NCBI RefSeq assembly: GCF_035514885.1
Contig: NZ_DATJCH010000013.1
Location: 1-64,000, forward strand
DNA: 64,000 nucleotides
Direction: 5' to 3'
Origin: Albibacterium sp035514885
GTDB lineage: Bacteria > Bacteroidota > Bacteroidia > Sphingobacteriales > Sphingobacteriaceae
Part shown: in pieces, positions 42,276-50,730 of the stretch
How positions within the stretch are numbered: the stretch's first letter is position 1
Layout: each line of letters opens with the position of its first letter
The notes under the pieces: generated by a model
Seen by the model: the letters and a program-made list of their open reading frames with translations, nothing else
Database searches by the model: none
What the model was told of the DNA's origin: nothing
Made by a program: the position numbers and the translations under genes

Positions 42276-44393
42276 ATGCAGATCGAAAAATTCTCCTACG
42301 ACAACAAGATTGTAAGAAATTTTGGCATAGCCACTCTTGTCTGGGGTATCACAGGTATGACTGTCGGCTTATTGGCTGCCATACAGCTATTCTGGCCATT
42401 TATGAATTTTGAAACCCAGTATACAACCTTTGGCAGAATCAGGCCAATACATACCAATGGGGTCATTTTTGCCTTTGTAGGAAATGCAATCTTCATGAGT
42501 GTGTACTATTCTATGCAGCGTCTTTTAAAGGCAAGGATGTATAGTGACTTTCTAAGTAAGGTTCATTTTTGGGGATGGCAGTCAATCATTGTAGCCTCCA
42601 TAATAACTTTGGCAATGGGGTTCACCTCCTCGCATGAATATGCAGAAATGGAGTGGCCAATTGATATTGCAGTAGTAGTCGTATGGGTAATTTTTGGAAT
42701 TAATATGTTTGGAACCATCATCAAACGAAGAGAACGACATATGTATGTTGCAATCTGGTTCTACATTGCAACTTTTGTTACGGTGGCGGTTCTTTACATT
42801 GTCAACTCAGTTCAATTACCGGTTAGTGGATGGAAAAGTTATTACATATATGCCGGAGTTCAAGATGCATTAGTACAATGGTGGTACGGTCATAATGCAG
42901 TAGCATTTTTCCTCACAACTCCTTTCTTGGGAATGATGTACTATTTCTTACCAAAGATGGCTAACCGTCCAATATACTCTTATAAACTGAGTATCTTGCA
43001 CTTCTGGTCCTTAATATTTATTTATATCTGGGCAGGCCCACACCATTTACTTTATACAGCTTTACCCGAATGGGTTCAAAATTTAGGTGTTGTATTTTCA
43101 ATCATGCTGATTGCACCTAGCTGGGGAGGAATGATTAACGGATTATTGACTTTAAGAGGAGCTTGGGATAAGGTTAGATCCGAACCCATGCTAAAGTTCA
43201 TGGTAGTAGCGCTAACTTGCTATGGAATGGCAACCTTCGAAGGTCCAATGCTTTCTCTTAAACAGGTAAATGCCATTGCCCACTTTACAGACTGGATTGT
43301 AGCCCACGTACACGTTGGAGCTTTAGGATGGAATGGCTTTATGGTTTTCGGTATCCTATATTGGTTAATACCAAGAATCTACAATACTACACTCTACTCT
43401 AAAAAACTATCATCAATTCACTTTTGGTTAGGAACTTTAGGAATCCTGTTTTATGCCATACCTCTCTATTGGGCGGCTGTTGTACAAGGTTTAATGTGGA
43501 AAGAATTCACACCTGAGGGAACCTTAAAATATGGTAACTTCCTAACTACTGTATTGCAAATCCTTCCAATGTATATGATGCGTGCCGTTGGCGGTGCCTT
43601 ATATTTGAGCGGTGTTATCATGATGGCATTTAACCTTGTTAAGACCATGAAACAAGGTCAACTGGTGGCTAATGAATATGCTGAGGCGATGCCTTTAGAA
43701 CCAACCATTGTTAAAGAAAAGGGAGTACACCGTCGTTTAGAGCGCAAACCGGTATTATTTATGGTTTTAGCACTTATTGCCATACTCATTGGCGGAATGG
43801 TAGAGATGATGCCAACTTTTATGATATCCTCCAACGTACCAACCATAGCAAGCGTTAAGCCTTATACTCCCCTTGAAATTCAAGGACGAGACATTTATAT
43901 ACGCGAAGGCTGTATGGGATGTCACACTCAAATGATCCGGCCATTCCGCTCAGAAACAGCTCGCTATGGAGAATACAGCAAAGCTGGAGAATATGTTTAT
44001 GATTATACTTACCTGTGGGGATCGAAAAGAACTGGACCTGATTTGCATCGTATAGGACAAAAGTATCCAAACAAGTGGCATTATGACCATATGCTGGATC
44101 CGACAATTACTTCTCCAGGAAGCATTATGCCAGCTTATCCATGGTTACTTACACAAGACCTTGACTATGCCTCCACTCCGGGAAAAATCAGGGCATTAAC
44201 CATACTTGGAGTTCCCTATACAACCGATTATGCAGATAAATCTATTGAAGATGCACGCAGACAAGCTGAACTGATTGTAAAAGATTTAGAAGCCAACCAG
44301 GTTAAAACTGATAGCGATAAAGAAATAATTGCGCTAATTGCCTATCTGCAACGCTTAGGAACTGATATAAAAGTAAACGCAGATACGAAATAA
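42276..44393 (+). CDS. ccoNO: Fused cytochrome cbb3 oxidase subunits I and II (CcoN-CcoO)
   Basis: 705 residues from the ATG at 42276 (a TTG at 42267 would add 3). Residues 1-470 are CcoN: twelve helices, RPIHTNGVIFAF in helix 2, WWYGHNAVAFFLT in the CuB region, GPHHLLYTALPEW with the His pair, and VAHVHVGALGWNGF with haem-ligand His. After a linker with one further helix, residues about 530-705 are CcoO with one haem c motif, EGCMGCHTQMIRPF. Terminal oxidase with high O2 affinity. The fusion is common in Bacteroidetes. Followed by ccoQ, ccoP, ccoG and ccoH. Confidence 0.96.
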   Translation: MQIEKFSYDNKIVRNFGIATLVWGITGMTVGLLAAIQLFWPFMNFETQYTTFGRIRPIHTNGVIFAFVGNAIFMSVYYSMQRLLKARMYSDFLSKVHFWGWQSIIVASIITLAMGFTSSHEYAEMEWPIDIAVVVVWVIFGINMFGTIIKRRERHMYVAIWFYIATFVTVAVLYIVNSVQLPVSGWKSYYIYAGVQDALVQWWYGHNAVAFFLTTPFLGMMYYFLPKMANRPIYSYKLSILHFWSLIFIYIWAGPHHLLYTALPEWVQNLGVVFSIMLIAPSWGGMINGLLTLRGAWDKVRSEPMLKFMVVALTCYGMATFEGPMLSLKQVNAIAHFTDWIVAHVHVGALGWNGFMVFGILYWLIPRIYNTTLYSKKLSSIHFWLGTLGILFYAIPLYWAAVVQGLMWKEFTPEGTLKYGNFLTTVLQILPMYMMRAVGGALYLSGVIMMAFNLVKTMKQGQLVANEYAEAMPLEPTIVKEKGVHRRLERKPVLFMVLALIAILIGGMVEMMPTFMISSNVPTIASVKPYTPLEIQGRDIYIREGCMGCHTQMIRPFRSETARYGEYSKAGEYVYDYTYLWGSKRTGPDLHRIGQKYPNKWHYDHMLDPTITSPGSIMPAYPWLLTQDLDYASTPGKIRALTILGVPYTTDYADKSIEDARRQAELIVKDLEANQVKTDSDKEIIALIAYLQRLGTDIKVNADTK

Positions 44394-44425
44394 CAGAAAC
44401 GATCGATAAGAAATAATAAAGAATT

Positions 44426-44617
44426 ATGTTTAAACAAATCACAAACCTAAACGGTGACGAACGATATCTAATATTCTCATTATTAATGTTTTTAGCCTTT
44501 TTCATTATAGTAGCAATCATGTTGTTCCGAATGAAAAAAGATTATGCAGAGCAAATGAGCCAGATGCCTTTAGAAGAGGATAGCGAAATAAACAAAATAG
44601 ATACTGAAAATCTCTAA
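44426..44617 (+). CDS. ccoQ: Cytochrome cbb3 oxidase subunit CcoQ-like
   Basis: 63 residues with one membrane helix (about 15-35, LIFSLLMFLAFFIIVAIML) and a short acidic tail. Size and position between ccoNO and ccoP fit CcoQ, which stabilises the complex. The sequence alone would not prove it. Confidence 0.75.
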   Translation: MFKQITNLNGDERYLIFSLLMFLAFFIIVAIMLFRMKKDYAEQMSQMPLEEDSEINKIDTENL

Positions 44618-44620
44618 AAT

Positions 44621-45499
44621 ATGGAAACAGTTATAACAGATCCGGCAACAGCTGAAAGCGCGACAAGCTTTGGCCTTGAGAATATTCCTTCTACCTATTT
44701 AATCATTGTAACAATTGTTCTTTTTATCACCTTATTAATTGCGGCAATCGTTATTTTAAAGGCATTAAAAACCATTATAAAAGTAACAATGCCAGATCTA
44801 GAACAGGAAGAAAAAGCATTGATAACCCCCAATACTAACAAGAAGGTACAACGTAAAGAAAGATGGAATAAAATCTGGGGTTTAAATCCACTAGATAAAG
44901 AAGAAGAGATCATGATAGATCATGAATATGATGGTATCCGTGAACTTGACAATCCCATCCCAATGTGGTTCAATGCATTGTTCTACTCTTCAATTGTTTT
45001 TGCAATCGGATACCTGTTAGTATATCACGTATTTGGCTGGGGAATGACACAGGACGAAGAGTACCAGGCAGCGATGCAGGCAGGTGAAAAGCAGCGAATA
45101 GAATTTCTGGAAAGCTCCGGCAGTAACATAGATGAAAATTCAGTCACATTGAATTTAAGCCCTGAGTTTGTGGCTGCGGGACAAGAAATATTCTTACAGA
45201 ACTGCGGAATGTGCCATGGAAACCAAGGAGAAGGATTAATAGGGCCTAATCTTGCTGACGAATATTGGCTGCACGGCGGTGAAGTTGGAGAAATATTCAG
45301 AACAGTCAAGTATGGAGTTCCTGAAAAAGGAATGGTGCCTTGGGAAGCTAACCTGACTCCGGTACAAATTGCTCAGGTTTCAAACTTTATCCTATCCCTT
45401 GCAGGGACCAACCCGCCTAATCCAAAAGATCCGGAGGGAGATAAGAAAGAAACCACCGCTACAGAAGAGCCAACAAATACTGAAGAGGTTAAAATCTAA
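44621..45499 (+). CDS. ccoP: Cytochrome cbb3 oxidase subunit III CcoP, monohaem
   Basis: 292 residues. Two membrane helices (about 27-50 and 110-135); the second is preceded by YDGIRELDNPIPMWFNALF, the CcoP signature. One cytochrome c domain follows with CGMCHGNQGEGLIGPNL near 190 and likely Met in KGMVPWEA. Proteobacterial CcoP has two haem c; only one is present here. The tail is rich in Thr, Glu and Pro. It starts 3 bp after ccoQ. Confidence 0.94.
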   Translation: METVITDPATAESATSFGLENIPSTYLIIVTIVLFITLLIAAIVILKALKTIIKVTMPDLEQEEKALITPNTNKKVQRKERWNKIWGLNPLDKEEEIMIDHEYDGIRELDNPIPMWFNALFYSSIVFAIGYLLVYHVFGWGMTQDEEYQAAMQAGEKQRIEFLESSGSNIDENSVTLNLSPEFVAAGQEIFLQNCGMCHGNQGEGLIGPNLADEYWLHGGEVGEIFRTVKYGVPEKGMVPWEANLTPVQIAQVSNFILSLAGTNPPNPKDPEGDKKETTATEEPTNTEEVKI

Positions 45500-45505
45500 A
45501 TAAAA

Positions 45506-46885
45506 ATGGCAACAACAGAATACAAACCAACCATATCAGCAAAAATACCAAGGCCTATTTATGCAAAGAAGCCACATGGAAAACTTTTAAAATATCGACA
45601 CTGGTTTGGTTATTCTTTGTTAGCTATTTTTATAGCAATGCCTTTCATTAAAGTAAACGGAGAACAATTTCTTCTCTTTAATATCCTAGATAGAAAGTTC
45701 GTCATTTTTGGCACCGTATTCTGGCCGCAAGACATGCATATATTCGTCTTCGGAATGCTTGTCTTTATGGTCTTTATTGTCTTATTTACAGTGGTCTATG
45801 GACGGGTATGGTGTGGATGGGCATGCCCGCAGACCATTTTCATGGAACTGATTTTCAGAAAGATTGAGTACTGGATTGAAGGGGATGCAAACCAGCAGCG
45901 TAAACTAAACAACGGGCCTAATACAAGCAATAAAATAGCTAAGAAGACATTAAAGCACTTCATTTTCCTGTCCATCTCATTTCTGATTTCAAACCTTTTT
46001 CTATCCTATGTAATTGGAGTCGACCAGCTCTATAAAATTATAACTGATCCGGTAACACAGCATTTAGGAGGATTGGTTTCTATAATCATTTTTACCTTGA
46101 TGTTTTATGGTGTATTTGCATACGTCAGAGAAATAGTTTGCACAACAATATGCCCATACGGCCGCTTACAAGGAGTATTGTTGGATGATCAAAGCTTAGT
46201 AGTTGCTTATAATTACCAACGTGGTGAACCTCGCAGCCATATTAAAAAGAAAGAAGAACAGCCTGTCGAAACAGGCGACTGCATTGATTGCAACCTATGC
46301 GTGCAGGTTTGTCCAACTGGTATTGATATCCGTGATGGCTTACAGCTAGAATGTGTAAACTGTACTGCTTGTATTGATGCCTGCGACGATGTTATGGAAA
46401 AGATAAACAGGCCTCCAAAGTTAATTGGGTTCTATTCTTCTAAGCAGATTGAAGAGAATACCAACGAAAAGAATAACGCCCGTATCCTTGCTTATTCAAT
46501 TGTATTAGCTTTACTTTTAGTCGTTTTTGGCTGGCTTATCTTTTCAAGAACTACGGTAGGCGGAACTCTTTTACGGGCTAAAGGCACAAGCTATCAGATG
46601 AATGCAGATGGCACGGTAAGTAATCTCTATAATTTAGAACTTATCAATAAATCAGGCAATGAGCTTCCTTTTAAACTTGAATCACTCGATAAAAACTTCA
46701 AAATTAAACTCGTAAACTCGCGAGAGGTTCTTGCTAAAGACGAGACAGCACAGTTTAGCTTCTTTCTGATTGCCGATTCAAAGAATATTAAAGACTATAA
46801 AACGAACCTTAAAATTATCGTAGTTTCTGAAGAGAAAACATTAGAAACCTTAAAAACTACATTTATATCACCACCAACAGATTAA
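45506..46885 (+). CDS. ccoG: CcoG/FixG-family cupric reductase, cbb3 maturation factor
   Basis: 459 residues. Membrane helices about 33-50, 75-95, 150-170 and 190-210, with CGWACPQTIFMEL and CTTICPYGRLQG between them, then two 4Fe-4S motifs (CIDCNLCVQVCP and CVNCTACIDAC). A last helix near 330 is followed by an Ig-like C-terminal domain. CcoG reduces Cu(II) to Cu(I) for cbb3 assembly in other bacteria. It follows ccoP by 6 bp. Confidence 0.94.
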   Translation: MATTEYKPTISAKIPRPIYAKKPHGKLLKYRHWFGYSLLAIFIAMPFIKVNGEQFLLFNILDRKFVIFGTVFWPQDMHIFVFGMLVFMVFIVLFTVVYGRVWCGWACPQTIFMELIFRKIEYWIEGDANQQRKLNNGPNTSNKIAKKTLKHFIFLSISFLISNLFLSYVIGVDQLYKIITDPVTQHLGGLVSIIIFTLMFYGVFAYVREIVCTTICPYGRLQGVLLDDQSLVVAYNYQRGEPRSHIKKKEEQPVETGDCIDCNLCVQVCPTGIDIRDGLQLECVNCTACIDACDDVMEKINRPPKLIGFYSSKQIEENTNEKNNARILAYSIVLALLLVVFGWLIFSRTTVGGTLLRAKGTSYQMNADGTVSNLYNLELINKSGNELPFKLESLDKNFKIKLVNSREVLAKDETAQFSFFLIADSKNIKDYKTNLKIIVVSEEKTLETLKTTFISPPTD

Positions 46886-46886
46886 T

Positions 46887-47312
46887 ATGAACTGGGGAGT
46901 AAAAATTTTTATAACATTATTGATTTTTATGGTGGTAGCCGTAGGAACAGGAATCTATATGGTATCTCAAGATCACGACACATTGATTGAGGATAACTAT
47001 TATGAAAAAGGAATAAATTACGATTCTACTTATAATCAGAAAACAAATGTGCGGGAATTAAAAGCAGAACCTTCAATCAATGTAAAGGATAATTATTTGC
47101 AAATTACTTTCACTGAAAACGGAAACAATGGAATTCTTAATCTTCAGCGCACATCCGACTCATCTTTAGATCAACAAATCCCGTTCACTATTGACAACAA
47201 GGTTTTAAAAATACCAACGGATAACATTTCAAATGGAGAATGGAAAATTCAAATAAATTGGGAACATGAAGACACTCCATTCCTGTTTGAAAAAAATATA
47301 TTTATACCATGA
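46887..47312 (+). CDS. ccoH: FixH/CcoH family protein
   Basis: 141 residues: one N-terminal helix (about 4-25) and a periplasmic beta-rich domain with DNYYEKGINYDSTYNQK, the FixH signature. FixH/CcoH assists assembly and stability of cbb3 oxidase. One base after ccoG; overlaps the next gene by 4 bp. Confidence 0.88.
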   Translation: MNWGVKIFITLLIFMVVAVGTGIYMVSQDHDTLIEDNYYEKGINYDSTYNQKTNVRELKAEPSINVKDNYLQITFTENGNNGILNLQRTSDSSLDQQIPFTIDNKVLKIPTDNISNGEWKIQINWEHEDTPFLFEKNIFIP

Positions 47313-48007
47313 GTATCAACTATCTTGCATTCTTTATGGGTCTTCTTGGCAGCTTACATTGCGTTGCAATGTGCGGCCCGCTCTTACTTGCACTTCCTTC
47401 ATCTGGAAAAAGTCATAGTCAGGTTATCATCAATCGCATCATCTATCAGATTGGAAGAATACTTACCTATTCTGCTTTGGGAATGCTTATCGGATTCATA
47501 TCCATAGGAGCGGAATACAAAGGATGGCAACAAGGGTTGAGCATCGTTACCGGTGGCTTTCTGTTAACGGTCGGATTATTTACTTTTTTCAGTAGACACT
47601 CAAACTATGCTAAACTAATTAAACTACAACAAAAACTTTTCGCACCCCTATTTAAAAAAATAGGTTACTGGCTCTATAAACCTGGTGGTAATTTTATTGC
47701 AGGCATATTAAATGGTTTCTTACCATGTGGTATGGTTTACATAGCTTTAGCCACCGCACTAAATACAGGAACTACTTTAGGAGGAGGAAGGTTTATGATG
47801 TTATTCGGTTTAGGAACTTTACCCCTTATGCTCCTAACCGGCATTTCAGGCAATTACATCAAAAAGATCATCCCTTTTAAACTTTCTTCTTGGTTACCTA
47901 CTCTATTTTTGATAATGGGAGTATGGTTTATATTGAGAGGCTCTAATCTGGATATCCCCTATCTCAGCCCCGTAATTTATCCGGAAGGAATGATCGATTG
48001 CAATTAG
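47309..48007 (+). CDS. SafE/TauE-like (DsbD-like) membrane protein linked to cbb3 oxidase
   Basis: 232 residues, six helices. GLLGSLHCVAMCGPLLLALP near the N-terminus and LNGFLPCGMVYIAL near 137 are the paired Cys/Pro helices of the DsbD_2/SafE family often found at the end of cco clusters. Probably involved in copper handling or thiol transfer during oxidase assembly; this is inferred from context. It overlaps ccoH by 4 bp and ends the run. Confidence 0.82.
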   Translation: MSINYLAFFMGLLGSLHCVAMCGPLLLALPSSGKSHSQVIINRIIYQIGRILTYSALGMLIGFISIGAEYKGWQQGLSIVTGGFLLTVGLFTFFSRHSNYAKLIKLQQKLFAPLFKKIGYWLYKPGGNFIAGILNGFLPCGMVYIALATALNTGTTLGGGRFMMLFGLGTLPLMLLTGISGNYIKKIIPFKLSSWLPTLFLIMGVWFILRGSNLDIPYLSPVIYPEGMIDCN

Positions 48008-48123
48008 CCCGCTTTCCCAGAAAGAACAAGAGTATAATAACAGTCCCTATGATCATGCTCCTCATTACAACTGTCCTAACCTAACCCGATCCCAGTATTA
48101 ACATTGAGAAAAAACTCTCTAAC

Positions 48124-48169
48124 TTAATTGTAATACGTATTGTTACAATTAAAATTAATAGTAACTTTG
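48124..48169 (+). promoter_or_regulatory. Operator and promoter of the Rrf2 regulator gene
   Basis: TTAATTGTAA (48124-48133), nine bases, TTACAATTAA (48143-48152) is a perfect inverted repeat with 10-bp arms. A promoter overlaps it: TTG at 48140-48142, 19 bp, TAACTTTG at 48162-48169. The start codon at 48178 is then almost at the transcript start. Predicted autorepression site. Confidence 0.78.
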
Positions 48170-48177
48170 TCTCTAAT

Positions 48178-48585
48178 ATGAACAATACAAGGTTTGCAAC
48201 GATCATACATATCCTAACTATTTTGGCTACAAAAATGGGAGAATGGTTAAACTCTGAATGGATTGCAGGCAGCATTAATATCAACCCCGTTATCGTAAGA
48301 AAGGAACTGAGCATCTTACAGGAGCAAGGCTGGGTAATTAGTCGAAAAGGCAAAGAAGGTGGCTTTATGTTGAATACTTCTAGCGAAAACATTACACTAG
48401 CAGAACTTTACAAAGTAGTAAAAAATTCAGATATACTTGGAAAAAAGAATCAGAACCCAAATTCTAAATGTCCCATTGGCAAAGACATAAATAAGGAATT
48501 AGACACCTTATTCAATGAAACAGATGAACTAGTACTTGCTTCACTTCAAACAAAAACTTTAAAAAGCTTTATAGAACAATTTTAA
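48178..48585 (+). CDS. Rrf2-family transcription regulator (YwnA-like)
   Basis: 135 residues. N-terminal winged helix-turn-helix (NSEWIAGSININPVIVRKEL then GWVISRKGKEGGFML, the wing with GG). The Fe-S cysteine triad of IscR/NsrR is absent; only one Cys (KCPIG) is present, as in the YwnA subgroup. It lies immediately before an NmrA-like oxidoreductase, resembling the B. subtilis ywnA-ywnB arrangement, and each gene has a TGTAA-N9-TTACA site upstream. It probably represses both genes and responds to an unknown, perhaps electrophilic, signal. Confidence 0.87.
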   Translation: MNNTRFATIIHILTILATKMGEWLNSEWIAGSININPVIVRKELSILQEQGWVISRKGKEGGFMLNTSSENITLAELYKVVKNSDILGKKNQNPNSKCPIGKDINKELDTLFNETDELVLASLQTKTLKSFIEQF

Positions 48586-48603
48586 TATTTTTTTCACATT
48601 AAA

Positions 48604-48622
48604 TGTAACAACATTTATTACA
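48604..48622 (+). promoter_or_regulatory. Rrf2-type operator upstream of the NmrA-like gene
   Basis: TGTAA, nine bases, TTACA has the same arms and spacer as the operator before the Rrf2 gene. It ends 10 bp before the start codon at 48633. Confidence 0.7.
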
Positions 48623-48632
48623 AATACAATTC

Positions 48633-49478
48633 ATGAAAATAGGTATCACAGGAGCTACAGGACAACTAGGTCGTTTGGTAGTAGAAAAATTAAAACAAAA
48701 AACTAATTCAGAAAACTTAATAGCCCTAGTGCGCTCACCAGCAAAAGCTGCTGATCTAGGAATTGAAGCACGGGCATTCGATTATTCAAAACCAGAAACA
48801 TTAACTGCCCCCTTACAAGGAATTGATTATTTATTGTTGATTTCTGGTGCCGAACTAGGTAAACGTAAAACACAGCACGAGAATGTTATTAAAGCTGCAC
48901 TGGCAGCTAATATAAAATTGATCGTTTACACTAGCATGCTATATGCCGATACTTCTTCTTTAAGCCTCGCACCAGAGCATCTGGCAACAGAGGATCTATT
49001 GAAAGCTTCTGGAATTCCTTATACTATTTTAAGGAATGGTTGGTACACAGAAAATTACCAGAACTCCATATCCGGAGCTATAGACGCAGGTGCATTTATT
49101 GGAAGTGCTGGAGAAGGAAAGATATCTTCAGCTTCAAGGGAAGATTATGCTGAAGCTGCGGCAGTAGTTCTAACAAGCGAAGGACATCAAGGAAAAACAT
49201 ACGAACTGGCAGGCGATGAGTCTTTTACACTAAAAGACTTGGCTGCCGAAATATCACGCCAAACAGGAAAAGATATTCCTTATAACAATCTTCCTGAAGA
49301 AGAATATGCTGGAATCTTAAAATCAGCAGGCTTACCAGAAGGCCTTGCGCAATCTATTGCCAGCTGGGATATCGGTGCTTCAAAAGGAGACTTATTCAAT
49401 GACAGTAAAGTACTTTCCAAATTAATCGGACATCCTACAACTCCATTTAATGATACAGTAAAGAAAGCTCTGTTATAG
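48633..49478 (+). CDS. NmrA-like NAD(P)-binding oxidoreductase (QorB-like)
   Basis: 281 residues. Rossmann start GITGATGQLGRLVVEKL with the GxxGxxG pattern, then IALVRSPAKA for NADP binding, and YTSMLYADTSSL in place of the SDR Tyr-x3-Lys. GIPYTILRNGWYTENY is typical of QorB/NmrA-type proteins. Such enzymes reduce quinones or act as redox sensors. Controlled with the preceding Rrf2 gene by matching operators. Followed by a repeat region and a bidirectional terminator. Confidence 0.87.
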   Translation: MKIGITGATGQLGRLVVEKLKQKTNSENLIALVRSPAKAADLGIEARAFDYSKPETLTAPLQGIDYLLLISGAELGKRKTQHENVIKAALAANIKLIVYTSMLYADTSSLSLAPEHLATEDLLKASGIPYTILRNGWYTENYQNSISGAIDAGAFIGSAGEGKISSASREDYAEAAAVVLTSEGHQGKTYELAGDESFTLKDLAAEISRQTGKDIPYNNLPEEEYAGILKSAGLPEGLAQSIASWDIGASKGDLFNDSKVLSKLIGHPTTPFNDTVKKALL

Positions 49479-49581
49479 GTTATGACCTAAAAAAAATCAA
49501 TACTTCTTACAAATAGTATAGTAATATAGGCTAAGACACGTAGCTACCTATAAGGAAGGCATCGTTTTATTCCGTTCTGCC

Positions 49582-49663
49582 CAAACAGGGGTCAAACAGG
49601 GGTCAAACAGGGACCAAACAGGGGCAAGACTCGCACATTATGCCTGATTGAACCCTGTTTGGT
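49582..49663. repeat. Four 11-bp direct repeats with an inverted partner
   Basis: Four consecutive units of CAAACAGGGGT or close variants at 49582-49592, 49593-49603, 49604-49614 and 49615-49625. ACCAAACAGGG (49613-49623) is repeated in inverted form at 49653-49663. The segment is richer in G+C than its surroundings. It is the only notable content of the gap between the NmrA-like gene and the terminator. No ORF. Confidence 0.8.
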
Positions 49664-49693
49664 TCGCGTTTGATTCGCCTTTAATATTTGTTC

Positions 49694-49742
49694 ATTACAA
49701 AGAAAGCCCTTACTCTTTTAGAGCAAGGGCTTTCTTTGTAAT
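49694..49742. terminator. Strong bidirectional terminator
   Basis: An inverted repeat of 22 bp with one mismatch and a 5-nt loop. The core AAGCCCTT / AAGGGCTT is flanked by A/T-rich sequence on both sides. It lies between the convergent NmrA-like and metallo-beta-lactamase-fold genes. Confidence 0.9.
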
Positions 49743-49776
49743 GCTTAGTTTATTGATTAAGTTAAATAAAAACTCA

Positions 49777-50673
49777 TTAGCTAGTTAATTCCTCATAAGC
49801 AGCTTGAAGGCTTCGCTGAATACCATCGCCTTTCCATTCCTGAGCACCCGAAACCGACTGAATTTTCAGGATTTCTTCTAAACTTTGACCGTCCTTAATT
49901 TTACTTTCAACCATGGCAAGCAAAGATTCTAAGTAATTCTGGAAAGCTTTTATATCTGCTTTGCTGCCAGTGTATTTCTCAGGATCCAGACTATGACCAA
50001 AGACAAATAGAGTATCATTATCGAATTGGTCCATTGCCTTCTGCAAAACAGTTATCCAACTTTTAATATTTGCACCTGCCGAGCGGTCTATAAACGGAAA
50101 GCGGCGGTTAAAAACCAAATCTCCTGTATGCACAATATTTGCATTTTGAAAATGGATCATGGCATCACCATTGGTATGTCCGGGCCCAAAATAATGAGCT
50201 TTTATAAGTTCGTCACTTGTCTTTAATTCCCAACTATCTGTAAAAACGGTATCAGGAAATAGCTGTTGTGCCTCACTACCTTGAGCGGTTGCAGTGGCTT
50301 TCTGATTGATCAGCGAATTATTATGTGCTACAACATTTCCAACAATACCTTTAAAAGCAATATTTCCTGCTGTATGATCGCCGTGATGATGAGTATTGAT
50401 TAAATGCGTGAATGATTTCGCACCTAATTTCTTTAACTCACTAATTACATGGGGTGCTGTGTCTGGAAATTGTGCATCAACAACAACAAATCCGTCCGCA
50501 GAATTCAGCCATCCAATGGTACCGCCTCTTTCGGTAAAAGCACCAACATTGTTTCTTAAAGCTTTAAATTTATAAGTAGGCTCTTGCAATAAAGAAGCAA
50601 AAGAGCTTTGTCTGTTCATAGTTAATAAGCCCAGAGCCAAACCTGAGGTTGTAAGAAAATTTCTCCTTTTCAT
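49777..50673 (-). CDS. Exported metallo-beta-lactamase-fold hydrolase
   Basis: 298 residues. The N-terminus KRRNFLTTSGLALGLL looks like a twin-arginine signal. The zinc motif is NTHHHGDHTAGN near 94; GPGHTNGDAMIHF near 163 and FVFGHSLDP near 224 give the remaining His and Asp ligands. Group resembles quinoprotein-relay or periplasmic MBL hydrolases rather than proven antibiotic-degrading enzymes. Substrate unknown. Terminated by the shared hairpin at 49694-49742. Confidence 0.85.
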   Translation of the reverse strand: MKRRNFLTTSGLALGLLTMNRQSSFASLLQEPTYKFKALRNNVGAFTERGGTIGWLNSADGFVVVDAQFPDTAPHVISELKKLGAKSFTHLINTHHHGDHTAGNIAFKGIVGNVVAHNNSLINQKATATAQGSEAQQLFPDTVFTDSWELKTSDELIKAHYFGPGHTNGDAMIHFQNANIVHTGDLVFNRRFPFIDRSAGANIKSWITVLQKAMDQFDNDTLFVFGHSLDPEKYTGSKADIKAFQNYLESLLAMVESKIKDGQSLEEILKIQSVSGAQEWKGDGIQRSLQAAYEELTS

Positions 50674-50730
50674 AGTATTTTATAATCAGTATGTTAATAA
50701 GAGCATATAACAAAAATACGCTTATTAGGT

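Noticed and set aside
49582..49625. CRISPR array
   Set aside because: The units are 11 bp, contiguous and without spacers, and no cas gene is present.
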